Positions 30,676 to 38,258 of a stretch of DNA of 64,000 nucleotides are shown here, one piece after another. Position 1 is the stretch's first letter. Each line of letters opens with the position of its first letter. The stretch is from Prevotella illustrans (GTDB lineage Bacteria > Bacteroidota > Bacteroidia > Bacteroidales > Bacteroidaceae). A program made the translations under genes and the position numbers. The notes below the pieces were generated by a model. It was not told the origin of the DNA and did not search any database. It saw only the letters and a list, made by a program, of their open reading frames with translations. The stretch lies in contig NZ_JAERMS010000003.1 in assembly GCF_017426725.1 (NCBI RefSeq), positions 62,001 to 126,000 on the forward strand. The letters are read 5' to 3'.

Positions 30676-31911
30676 ATGAAGAGTACATTTTCAGTAATCT
30701 ACTACCTCAAGCGTCAGGTAGTGAAAAAGGACGGGACAGTTCCCGTCATGGGACGCATCACAGTTGACGGCAGCCAAACGCAGTTCAGCTGCAAGCTGAC
30801 TGTCGATCCGAAATTGTGGGACACCAAAGGTGGACGTGTCACGGGCAGAAGCACGGCGGCACTCGAAACGAACCGTATGCTTGACAAGATGCGGGTACGC
30901 ATCAACAGGCACTATCAGGAAATCATGGAGCGTGATAATTTCGTCACAGCGGAGAAAGTCAAGAACGCATTTCTTGGACTGGAACACCGCCATCATACAC
31001 TTATGCAGGTGTTCCGCCAGCACAACGAGGACTACGAGAAACAGGTGGAGGCAGGCATGAAAGCCAAAGGCACGCTGTTGAAGTACCGCACCGTTTACAA
31101 GCACCTGCAAGAGTTCCTCGACATCCGCTACCATGTGAAGGACATCGCCCTGAAAGAGCTTACCCCGGCTTTCATCTCCGATTTCGAGATGTTCCTGCGC
31201 ACGGACAAGCACTGCTGCACCAATACCGTGTGGCTGTATGTCTGCCCGCTACGGACGATGGTTTTCATCGCCATCAACAACGAGTGGCTGACACGCGACC
31301 CGTTCCGCGAGTATGAAATCAAGAAGGAGGAAACGACACGCAGTTTCCTGACCAAAGAGGAAATACGCCTGCTGATGGACGGGAAACTGAAAAACGCCAA
31401 ACAAGAACTGTACCGTGACCTCTACCTGTTCTGCGCCTTCACCGGGTTATCGTTTTCGGATATGCGCAGCCTCACAGAAGAGAATATCCGCACCTACTTC
31501 GACGAACACGAGTGGATAAACATCAACCGCCAGAAAACGGGCGTGGTGTCCAACATCCGCCTGCTCGACATCGCCAACCGCATAATCGGCAAATACCGGG
31601 GGCTGTGCGAGGACGGCAGGATATTCCCCGTACCGCATTATAACACGTGCCTTGCCGGTATCCGTGCCGTCGCCAAGCGTTGCGGCATCACCAAGCATAT
31701 CACGTGGCATCAGAGCCGCCACACGGCAGCCACGACGGTATTCCTCTCCAACGGCGTACCCATCGAAACCGTCAGTTCCATGCTCGGACACAAGAGCATA
31801 AAGACGACGCAGATTTACGCTAAGATAACGAAAGAGAAACTCAATCAGGACATGGAGAACCTTGTGGCAAGATTGAGCGGCATTGAGGAATTTGCAGGTT
31901 GCACCATCTAA
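30676..31911 (+). CDS. intDOT: Tyrosine recombinase IntDOT (conjugative transposon integrase)
   Basis: Catalyses integration and excision of the conjugative transposon. ATG at 30676 gives 411 residues, the length of IntDOT. N-terminal arm-binding domain, core-binding domain (about 105-210) and catalytic domain (about 220-411) are present. H345-x-x-R348 is seen in HQSRHTAAT, the H of LGHKS is near 371, and the nucleophile is Y381 in TTQIYAK, matching IntDOT numbering. The first catalytic Arg of the family is replaced by S259 (TGLSFSD), a known peculiarity of IntDOT. It lies 320 bp from the candidate attL core. Confidence 0.95.
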   Translation: MKSTFSVIYYLKRQVVKKDGTVPVMGRITVDGSQTQFSCKLTVDPKLWDTKGGRVTGRSTAALETNRMLDKMRVRINRHYQEIMERDNFVTAEKVKNAFLGLEHRHHTLMQVFRQHNEDYEKQVEAGMKAKGTLLKYRTVYKHLQEFLDIRYHVKDIALKELTPAFISDFEMFLRTDKHCCTNTVWLYVCPLRTMVFIAINNEWLTRDPFREYEIKKEETTRSFLTKEEIRLLMDGKLKNAKQELYRDLYLFCAFTGLSFSDMRSLTEENIRTYFDEHEWININRQKTGVVSNIRLLDIANRIIGKYRGLCEDGRIFPVPHYNTCLAGIRAVAKRCGITKHITWHQSRHTAATTVFLSNGVPIETVSSMLGHKSIKTTQIYAKITKEKLNQDMENLVARLSGIEEFAGCTI

Positions 31912-31923
31912 AAAAGAGGAGCC

Positions 31924-32286
31924 ATGAAACGTGACATAATCATCATAGATAACAAGGCGGTCAGCGTAACCGGTAACGACGTATGGATGGCCGCCACCGA
32001 AATCGCCGGACTGTTCCATACGACCGTCCCGGCAGTGAACGCCGCCATCAAAGCTGTCCGCAAGTCGGACGTGCTGAACGACTACAAGGTATGCCGTTAC
32101 ATGCAACTTGAAAACGGGCTGTACGCGGACGTGTACGCGCTTGAAATCATCATACCCGTCGCCTTCCGGCTGAACACCTACAACACCCACCTGTTTCGCA
32201 CATGGCTGGTGGGAAAGGCACTCTCACAAGAGAAACGGCAGGCATACGTGATGTTCATACAGAACGGAAAAACTGGGTATTGCTGA
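31924..32286 (+). CDS. RhuM-like/Bro-N-like small protein
   Basis: A 120-residue protein 12 bp after intDOT. The sequence resembles part of RhuM-family proteins: WMAATEIAGLFHTTVPAVNAA (read WMAATEIAGLFHTT, then VPAVNAAIKAV), followed by LYALEIIIPVAFRLNT...HLFRTWL, analogous to the family's Y-N-L-D-x-I-x-x-V-G-Y-R-V-x-S...FRxWA. Function is unknown, and the family is often found on islands and phages. It may be co-transcribed with int. A terminator lies 23 bp downstream. Confidence 0.7.
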   Translation: MKRDIIIIDNKAVSVTGNDVWMAATEIAGLFHTTVPAVNAAIKAVRKSDVLNDYKVCRYMQLENGLYADVYALEIIIPVAFRLNTYNTHLFRTWLVGKALSQEKRQAYVMFIQNGKTGYC

Positions 32287-32308
32287 TTGCGCATACCCCA
32301 TAAGACAA

Positions 32309-32350
32309 GAAACGGGCAGCACCACAAAAGGTGTCGCCCGTTTCCTTTTT
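32309..32350 (+). terminator. Intrinsic terminator between convergent genes
   Basis: GAAACGGGCAGCACC pairs with GGTGTCGCCCGTTTC (13 of 15), with a 6-nt loop followed by CTTTTT. It ends the int/RhuM-like transcript and separates it from the convergent HTH genes. Confidence 0.85.
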
Positions 32351-32360
32351 CATGCCAGCG

Positions 32361-32666
32361 TCACTCCAGCGGCTTGCGGTAGTTCGCTTCCAGTACCTCG
32401 CGCAACCCCGTTTCCGGGTAAAGCACCTTCCCTCCCAAAAGTATGAAGGGCAACACGCGGTTGTTGCGGTATTCCTGCAAGGTGCGTCGGCTTACACGGA
32501 GCAGTTCCGCCACCTCGCCGTCCGTCAGGTAACGCTCCCCGTCCAGCGGAGGACGGTAATTCTCCAGAAATGCGGACAGCCATTTTGAGCCTTTGCGCAT
32601 ATCCTGCATCACAGAGGCTATCGGCTCGTCTTCCATCGTAAAAACATCGTTGTTCTCGTTTATCAT
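32361..32666 (-). CDS. Helix-turn-helix (excisionase-like) DNA-binding protein
   Basis: About 101 residues from ATG 32666. The longer reading from TTG 32696 is less likely. The C-terminal half carries a winged-HTH/excisionase fold of the HTH_17 type: YLTDGEVAELLRVSRRTLQE, then YRNNRVLPFILLGGKVLYPE. It is the same family as Xis2c/Xis2d and as the two HTH genes of the nested element (46310 and 46600). It follows the neighbouring minus-strand HTH gene by ~30 bp, so the two form an operon divergent from the excision operon. Role in regulation or recombination directionality is inferred. Confidence 0.8.
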   Translation of the reverse strand: MINENNDVFTMEDEPIASVMQDMRKGSKWLSAFLENYRPPLDGERYLTDGEVAELLRVSRRTLQEYRNNRVLPFILLGGKVLYPETGLREVLEANYRKPLE

Positions 32667-32697
32667 AACTTCGGATTCAGTGGGTAAATAAATCAAA

Positions 32698-32997
32698 TCA
32701 TCTGCCGTGCGGATAGAGTGTACCGATAAGCGGTATCAACCGCTTTACCTCCTCCGGCTTGTAATAAAACCTGCGGTTTATCTGCGAGTAGCCGATAAGC
32801 CGCCTGTCACGCAGCGTCTGCAACGTACGCGGGCTTATTCTCAACTGCCCGCAGACCTCCTCGCCCGTGAGCCATCTTTCCATGCGCCCCGTGTCGCTTT
32901 TGCGCCTCAGTGCGGCGACCTTCTCCGAGAGTGCGCCGAATGTCGCCACCATCATCTCGAAAGTCTTTTTCTCAATTGATACTATTTCCATATTCAT
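32698..32997 (-). CDS. Helix-turn-helix (excisionase-like) DNA-binding protein
   Basis: A 99-residue protein. ATG 32997 is chosen because the upstream extension is not family-like, and a second ATG lies two codons in. A helical N-terminus (KKTFEMMVATFGALSEKVAAL) precedes the HTH domain WLTGEEVCGQLRISPRTLQT, then LRDRRLIGYSQINRRFYYK. It is transcribed divergently from xis2c across a region with two perfect palindromes. Pairing of two such small HTH genes is a recurrent theme in this element. Exact function is unknown. Confidence 0.8.
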   Translation of the reverse strand: MNMEIVSIEKKTFEMMVATFGALSEKVAALRRKSDTGRMERWLTGEEVCGQLRISPRTLQTLRDRRLIGYSQINRRFYYKPEEVKRLIPLIGTLYPHGR

Positions 32998-33089
32998 GCA
33001 ATTATCGGTTTGCCCGCAAAGGTAACGATACACTCCCGGACACGTGCCGTTTTCCACTGAAAGGCTGCCTGTTGCGCCGTTTGACCGGG

Positions 33090-33131
33090 TTACGGAGCCA
33101 TCTTCCGTAAAAATCTTACGTGAGTCACGTA
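33090..33131 (+). promoter_or_regulatory. Paired inverted repeats upstream of xis2c (possible RteC operator)
   Basis: Two perfect inverted repeats stand side by side: TTACGGA-N7-TCCGTAA (33090-33110) and TACGTGAGTCACGTA (33117-33131). They lie about 70-110 bp before the xis2c ATG in the divergent promoter region. In CTnDOT the regulator RteC binds inverted half-sites upstream of the excision operon. That these are the sites is inference. I do not find a clean -33/-7 pair, which suits an activator-dependent promoter. Confidence 0.6.
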
Positions 33132-33199
33132 GTGAGTTGTTAAAGCCCCTTTTGTTTATTGCCGAATTTTGCCGCAGATACAAAAAGAAAGGACTGAAT

Positions 33200-33556
33200 A
33201 TGAAAGTGATAACAATGGAAAGTTCCGTCTTCCGGTCATTGACGGAACAGATAGCGGAGATTGCGGCACACGTCCGTGCCGTCTCCGGTGACAAGAGAGC
33301 GGCATCGCCCGACAGGTTGCTCACCACACGCGAGGCGGCGCACCTGCTTAACGTGAGTACCCGCACCCTCCAGCGTATGCGCAGCGAGCAACGCATCGGC
33401 TATGTCGTGCTTCGCGGCAAATGCCGCTACCGGCAGTCGGAAATCGACCGCCTGCTTGATGAGAGTACCGTCAACGAGGACGCGGCGACACCGCAGGAAC
33501 TGAAACGCAACCACACGTTGCGCACGGGCGGCAACCCCAAAGGAAGGAGGACATAG
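33200..33556 (+). CDS. xis2c: Excision protein Xis2c-like HTH protein
   Basis: A 118-residue small basic protein at the head of the excision operon. In CTnDOT Xis2c is needed with Xis2d and IntDOT to form the excision complex. The N-terminal helix SSVFRSLTEQIAEIAAHVRA precedes the HTH domain LLTTREAAHLLNVSTRTLQR, then MRSEQRIGYVVLRGKCRY. ATG 33200 follows a purine-rich AAAGGAC, and the frame is open further upstream but without family character. xis2d follows 3 bp after its stop. The symbol is assigned by gene order and family, not by alignment. Confidence 0.82.
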   Translation: MKVITMESSVFRSLTEQIAEIAAHVRAVSGDKRAASPDRLLTTREAAHLLNVSTRTLQRMRSEQRIGYVVLRGKCRYRQSEIDRLLDESTVNEDAATPQELKRNHTLRTGGNPKGRRT

Positions 33557-33559
33557 GTC

Positions 33560-33910
33560 ATGGAACTGCTCACACGAAACAACTTCGAAGGCTGGATGCA
33601 GAAGTTGATGGAACGGCTCGACCGTCAGGACGAACTGCTGCTGGCGATGAAGGCTGAGGGGAAACAGCCTACTATCACGGAAAGCATCCGCCTTTTCGAC
33701 AATCAGGACTTGTGCATGCTGCTTCAGATAAGCAAGCGCACCCTGCAACGCTACCGCAGTGTCGGCGCATTGCCCTACAAGACACTGGGCAAGAAAACCT
33801 ATTACAGCGAGGAGGACGTGCTGACATTCCTTTCCAACCATATCAAGGACTTCAAAAAGGAAGATATAGCCTTCTACAAGGCTCGTATCCATAATTTCTT
33901 TCATAAATAA
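33560..33910 (+). CDS. xis2d: Excision protein Xis2d-like HTH protein
   Basis: A 116-residue HTH protein, second gene of the excision operon. In CTnDOT Xis2d is a recombination directionality factor that also helps activate transfer genes. N-terminal amphipathic helix (FEGWMQKLMERLDRQDELL), then HTH core LFDNQDLCMLLQISKRTLQR with YRSVGALPYKTLGKKTYY, and a basic C-terminal tail ending FYKARIHNFFHK. Start 3 bp after the xis2c stop implies tight coupling. Assigned by position and family. Confidence 0.82.
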   Translation: MELLTRNNFEGWMQKLMERLDRQDELLLAMKAEGKQPTITESIRLFDNQDLCMLLQISKRTLQRYRSVGALPYKTLGKKTYYSEEDVLTFLSNHIKDFKKEDIAFYKARIHNFFHK

Positions 33911-33930
33911 CCCATTAAAACATTTTTCAG

Positions 33931-35490
33931 ATGGCAAAGAAAAAAGACGAAAAGGACGTGCTGGTGGTCCGTGACGAGAAGACGGGCGAGATCAGCGTGG
34001 TTGCCGGGCTGAACGCGGACGGCACACCCAAGCGCACCCCCGCGAAAGCGGAAAACGCGCAGAGTTTCCTGCAATTCGACCGACACGGCGACGTGCTGGA
34101 CAACTTCTTCAAGAACTTCTTCCGGCAGTGCAAGGAACCCAGCCGCTTCGGTTTTTACCGCATCGCGGCAGACCAAGCCGAAAATCTCTTGGAGGTGATG
34201 AAGCAACTGCTGAAAGACCCCGAAGCGAACAAGGAGCTGCTTGCCCCTCACAAGGTGGACACCTCCGACTACGAGAAAAAGGTGCAGGAAGAACTGGCAA
34301 CCGAAAAACAAGAACCTCAAAAACAGGAAAACATGGAGCAACAAAAAGAACAACAGGAAGATCCCGAACAGACGCAGGGCAAACGGGGCTACCAGCCCAT
34401 CGACGAGAGCAAAATCAACTGGCAGGAGCTGGAGGACAGATGGGGCGTGAAGCGTGACGACCTTGAAAAGTCCGGCGACCTTACGAAGATGCTCCACTAC
34501 GGCAAGTCCGACTTGGTGAAGGTCAAGCCCACCTTCGGCGGCGAAGCATTCGAGCTGGACGCCCGCCTTTCCTTCAAGAAGGACGGCGAGGGAAACATCA
34601 GCCTCGTGCCGCACTTCATCCGCAAGGAGCAGAAACTGGATGAATACAAGGAACACAAATTCTCCGACGACGACCGGAAGAACCTGCGCGAGACGGGCAA
34701 CCTCGGCAGGGTCGTGGACATCGTGGAGAAGGAAACGGGCGAGATTATCCCCTCCTACATCAGCATCGACCGCAAGACGAATGAGATCACGGACATTCCG
34801 GCGAGCAAGGTACGCATCCCGGAGCGCATCGGCAAGACGGAAATCACCAAGCAGGAGCAGGATATGCTCCGCGCCGGACTGCCCGTGCGCGACAAGCTCA
34901 TCGAGCGCAACGACGGCAGGAAGTTCGTCACCACTCTGCAAGTGAACGTGGAGCAGCGCGGCGTGGAGTTCGTGCCGGGAACCGGAAGGTCGCCCCGTAC
35001 CGTACAGACGCAGGAAACCAAAGGCGACACGTCGAAAAGTCAGGCGCAAGGCGGGGAAAATGCCACACAGACCAAGAAGGAGCAACGCCGCAACACGTGG
35101 ACGAACGAGGACGGCAGCATCCGCCCCATCAGCAAATGGAGCGACGTGAACTTCACCGAACAGCAGAAAGCCGACTATGTGGCGGGCAAAGCCGTGAAAC
35201 TGGAGAACGTGACCGACAAGCAGGGCTTCCATGCCACGATGTATATCAAGTTCAACCCGGAGAAGGGTCGCCCGTACCGCTACGAAACAAATCCCGACAT
35301 CGGGCAGCAGGTCGCCCCGTCCAACGAGAGCCGCACGCAGGTGGCGGTGAACAACGAGGGCAAGACCAACGAGGCGACAAAGAACCTGAAAGAGCCTTTG
35401 CAGAAAGGTCAGACCACTCCGAAGGACGCCCGCCAGCAACAGCAGCAGGACAAGCCGCAGAAGAAAACGGGCAAGGGCATGAAAGTATAG
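33931..35490 (+). CDS. orf3: Orf3, DUF4099/DUF3945-type excision-operon protein
   Basis: A 519-residue, highly charged, Gln/Lys/Glu-rich cytoplasmic protein corresponding to orf3 of the CTnDOT excision operon, which is not required for excision in published work. The N-terminal DUF4099-like segment (FGFYRIAADQAENLLEVMKQ) is followed by a low-complexity linker (about 125-150). Repeated DUF3945-like modules follow (LSFKKDGEGNISLVPHFIRK, and ARDGRKFVTTLQVNVEQRGV-like). The C-terminal tail is rich in Q and K. It lies 20 bp after xis2d and 60 bp before topoisomerase III. No catalytic motif recognised. Confidence 0.8.
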   Translation: MAKKKDEKDVLVVRDEKTGEISVVAGLNADGTPKRTPAKAENAQSFLQFDRHGDVLDNFFKNFFRQCKEPSRFGFYRIAADQAENLLEVMKQLLKDPEANKELLAPHKVDTSDYEKKVQEELATEKQEPQKQENMEQQKEQQEDPEQTQGKRGYQPIDESKINWQELEDRWGVKRDDLEKSGDLTKMLHYGKSDLVKVKPTFGGEAFELDARLSFKKDGEGNISLVPHFIRKEQKLDEYKEHKFSDDDRKNLRETGNLGRVVDIVEKETGEIIPSYISIDRKTNEITDIPASKVRIPERIGKTEITKQEQDMLRAGLPVRDKLIERNDGRKFVTTLQVNVEQRGVEFVPGTGRSPRTVQTQETKGDTSKSQAQGGENATQTKKEQRRNTWTNEDGSIRPISKWSDVNFTEQQKADYVAGKAVKLENVTDKQGFHATMYIKFNPEKGRPYRYETNPDIGQQVAPSNESRTQVAVNNEGKTNEATKNLKEPLQKGQTTPKDARQQQQQDKPQKKTGKGMKV

Positions 35491-35550
35491 ACCGATGTCC
35501 GCCACTGAATCCAAAATAAAATCCAAAGTATCAACAAAAAAGAAGAAGAC

Positions 35551-37641
35551 ATGAAGACAATCATTGCAGAAAAGCCCTCCGTGGCACGTGAAATCGCCCG
35601 CATCGTGGGCGCGACAAAGAGAGAGGAAGGATATTTCGAGGGAGGCGGCTATGCCGTGACATGGGCATTCGGACACCTTGTCCAGCTCGCCATGCCCGAT
35701 GGCTACGGCGTGCGCGGTTTCGTCCGTGACAACCTCCCGATTATCCCCGACACCTTCACGCTCGTCCCCCGTCAGGTCAGGACGGAGAAAGGCTACAAGC
35801 CCGATAGCGGCGTGGTGTCGCAGATAAAAACAATCAAAAGGCTGTTCGGCACCAGCGACCAAATCATCGTGGCAACCGATGCCGGACGCGAGGGTGAACT
35901 TATCTTCCGCTACCTCTACCACTACACGGGCAGTACCACTCCTTTCGTGCGCCTGTGGATAAGCTCGCTCACCGACAAGGCTATCCGCGAGGGATTGCGC
36001 AACCTCGAAGACGGCGGCAAGTATGACAACCTATACCTCGCCGCCAAAGCGCGAAGCGAATCCGACTGGCTCGTGGGCATCAACGGCACGCAGGCTCTCT
36101 CCATCGCCGCCGGACACGGCACATACTCCGTGGGGCGGGTGCAGACACCAACGTTGGCTATGGTATGTGAACGCTACTGGGAGAACCGCCGCTTCACGCC
36201 CGAAGCCTTCTGGCAACTCCATATCGCAACGGACGGTTGCGACGGCAAGGTCGTGAAATTCTCATCCTCTGAAAAATGGAAGTCGAAAGAACCGGCAACG
36301 GAGCTATATAATAAGGTAAAGGCGGCAGGCTTCGCAACGGTAACGAAAGCCGAGCGCAAGGAGAAAACGGAGGATACCCCGTTGCTGTACGACCTGACCA
36401 CGCTTCAGAAAGAAGCCAACGCCAAGCACGGCTTCACGGCGGAGCAGACGCTTGAAATCGCGCAGAAGCTCTACGAGAAGAAGCTGATAACCTATCCGAG
36501 AACGGGTAGCCGCTACATCCCCGAAGACGTGTTTGCCGAAATTCCCAAACTGCTCGCTTTCATCGGCACACAGCACGAATGGAAAGACAAGGTGCGGGCA
36601 AAAGCCATCCCGACACGCCGCAGCGTAGACGGCGGCAAGGTGACAGACCACCATGCCCTACTCGTCACGGGTGAGAAACCGCTCTTCCTCTCCAAAGAGG
36701 ACAATACCATCTATCAGATGATTGCCGGGCGCATGGTCGAGGCATTCTCTGAAAAATGCGTCAAGGACGTGACCGCTGTCATGGCGGAATGTGCCGGAGT
36801 GGAGTTTACCGTGAAAGGCAGCGTCATCAGGCAAGCCGGATGGCGTGCTGTCTATGGCGAGGAAAACAAGGAGGAAACCACCATTCCCGGCTGGCAGGAA
36901 GGCGACACGCTGACACTGAAAGCCTCTTCCATCACAGAAGGGAAGACCAAGCCCAAGCCGCTACATACCGAAGCCACCCTGCTGTCCGCAATGGAAACGG
37001 CGGGCAAGGAAATCGAGGATGACGCACTGCGGCAGGCGATGAAGGACTGCGGCATCGGTACTCCCGCCACACGCGCCTCCATCATCGAAACGCTCTTCAA
37101 GCGCGGTTACATGGAACGCTGCAAGAAATTGCTTGTCCCCACCGAAAAGGGGCTTGCACTCAATTCCGTGGTGAAGACGATGCGCATCGCCGATGTCGCC
37201 ATGACAGGCGAATGGGAGAAGGAACTGGCACGCATCGAGCGTGGGGAGCTGTCCGCCGATACCTTCCGCAAAAAGATAGAGGCGTACACGCGGGAGATTA
37301 CCTCCGAACTGCTCTCATGCGACAAACTCTTCGGCAGCCGCGATTCCGGTTGCGCGTGTCCCAAGTGCGGCACGGGCAGGATGCGGTTCTACGGCAAGGT
37401 GGTACGCTGCGACAACACGGAGTGCGGGCTTCCCGTGTTCCGGCTGAAAGCGGGACGCACCCTGTCCGACGATGAAATCAAAGACCTGCTCACCGAAGGG
37501 CATACCCAGCTGCTCAAAGGCTTCAAGAGCAAACAGGGCAAGAGCTTCGATGCCGTCGTCGCCTTTGACGGGGAATATAACACGACGTTCGTGTTCCCGG
37601 AGGCTAAAAAGGGCAAGAAATTTTCAGGACGGAAGAAATAG
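35551..37641 (+). CDS. exc: Type IA DNA topoisomerase III (Exc)
   Basis: A 696-residue topoisomerase corresponding to Exc of CTnDOT, which is required for excision in vivo. TOPRIM domain at the N-terminus (EKPSVAREIA near residue 7, and DAGREGELIFRYLYHYTG near 110 with the acidic metal triad). Catalytic tyrosine Y315 lies in LITYPRTGSRYIPED. The C-terminal zinc-ribbon-like element has CACPKCG...CDNTECG (about residues 612-635). It is the last gene of the xis2c-xis2d-orf3-exc operon. No damage seen. Confidence 0.95.
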   Translation: MKTIIAEKPSVAREIARIVGATKREEGYFEGGGYAVTWAFGHLVQLAMPDGYGVRGFVRDNLPIIPDTFTLVPRQVRTEKGYKPDSGVVSQIKTIKRLFGTSDQIIVATDAGREGELIFRYLYHYTGSTTPFVRLWISSLTDKAIREGLRNLEDGGKYDNLYLAAKARSESDWLVGINGTQALSIAAGHGTYSVGRVQTPTLAMVCERYWENRRFTPEAFWQLHIATDGCDGKVVKFSSSEKWKSKEPATELYNKVKAAGFATVTKAERKEKTEDTPLLYDLTTLQKEANAKHGFTAEQTLEIAQKLYEKKLITYPRTGSRYIPEDVFAEIPKLLAFIGTQHEWKDKVRAKAIPTRRSVDGGKVTDHHALLVTGEKPLFLSKEDNTIYQMIAGRMVEAFSEKCVKDVTAVMAECAGVEFTVKGSVIRQAGWRAVYGEENKEETTIPGWQEGDTLTLKASSITEGKTKPKPLHTEATLLSAMETAGKEIEDDALRQAMKDCGIGTPATRASIIETLFKRGYMERCKKLLVPTEKGLALNSVVKTMRIADVAMTGEWEKELARIERGELSADTFRKKIEAYTREITSELLSCDKLFGSRDSGCACPKCGTGRMRFYGKVVRCDNTECGLPVFRLKAGRTLSDDEIKDLLTEGHTQLLKGFKSKQGKSFDAVVAFDGEYNTTFVFPEAKKGKKFSGRKK

Positions 37642-37658
37642 TATTAACTTTGCCACTT

Positions 37659-37748
37659 GTTCAGAGTAATGAATTGTTCTTCGATACCGGATTACACTCA
37701 TACTTTGGATTTAGTGGCGGCACTCGGAGGGATACCGAGTGCCTTTTT
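37659..37748 (+). ncRNA. rteR: Probable RteR small regulatory RNA
   Basis: In CTnDOT a ~90-nt small RNA, RteR, is encoded immediately downstream of exc and lowers transfer-operon transcript levels. Here a -7 box TAACTTTG (37645-37652) overlaps the end of exc's trailer. A start about 7 nt later and termination at the hairpin below would give about 90 nt. The -33 element (TTTT near 37621) is weak. The assignment rests on position, length and terminator rather than on alignment. Confidence 0.7.
37719..37748 (+). terminator. Terminator of RteR/exc
   Basis: A perfect 9-bp stem GGCACTCGG/CCGAGTGCC with a 7-nt loop followed by TTTTTC. Confidence 0.9.
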
Positions 37749-37805
37749 CTTCCTTTTTTCCAACCGATTATCCCGTTAAATATCAATCCACTAAACTCCA
37801 AAGTA

Positions 37806-38258
37806 ATGAACAACAAGAAGAACAACGAAGGGCAGTCCGACTTTTCCTATTACGGTCTGTACCTGATGGACTACCTCCGCACGAACAAGTTTGAACAGGC
37901 TACCGACACCGCTTTCATACGGGAACGCGCCGATCGTGCCGCCGAAACGTATGAAAAGGCGCGGATTGAAGGCTATCCCACCGACGGTGCGCAGGAACTG
38001 GCGATGGAAACACTGCTGCGCGGGTTGCACTATTCCCGGTACGCCATGCTCCACGAAGTCGTGGAGAACGAGTTTGCCAACGAAGTGCCGGAAGAGAAAC
38101 AAGAAGCCTTTATCCATAAACTCCTGCCGCTTGTCGGCAACGTGTTCTCCGTCTATGACCTTTCGGACGACAACTTCGCCCTGTCTTCCGATTACGACCT
38201 GCTCTATACGGAGCTGACGGGGGCAACCGTCCTTTACATCGGGGAATATGGCGTTTAA
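37806..38258 (+). CDS. DUF1896 family protein
   Basis: A 150-residue protein of DUF1896, a family found in Bacteroidales conjugative elements. Function is unknown. Features: YYGLYLMDYLRTNKFEQATD, a Glu-rich helical middle (DGAQELAMETLLRGLHYSRY) and C-terminal DYDLLYTELTGATVLYIGEY. ATG 37806 is chosen over the long upstream extension, which crosses the RteR terminator. Its stop overlaps the methylase/helicase start by 11 bp, so the two are translationally coupled. A paralogue with the same segments sits in the nested element at 45140. Confidence 0.85.
   Translation: MNNKKNNEGQSDFSYYGLYLMDYLRTNKFEQATDTAFIRERADRAAETYEKARIEGYPTDGAQELAMETLLRGLHYSRYAMLHEVVENEFANEVPEEKQEAFIHKLLPLVGNVFSVYDLSDDNFALSSDYDLLYTELTGATVLYIGEYGV

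Noticed and set aside
33901..35922. 673-codon ORF on the minus strand opposite orf3 and exc
   Set aside because: It is a shadow frame of high-GC coding DNA, with Val/Leu/Phe-rich low complexity typical of antisense frames, and known genes cover the plus strand.
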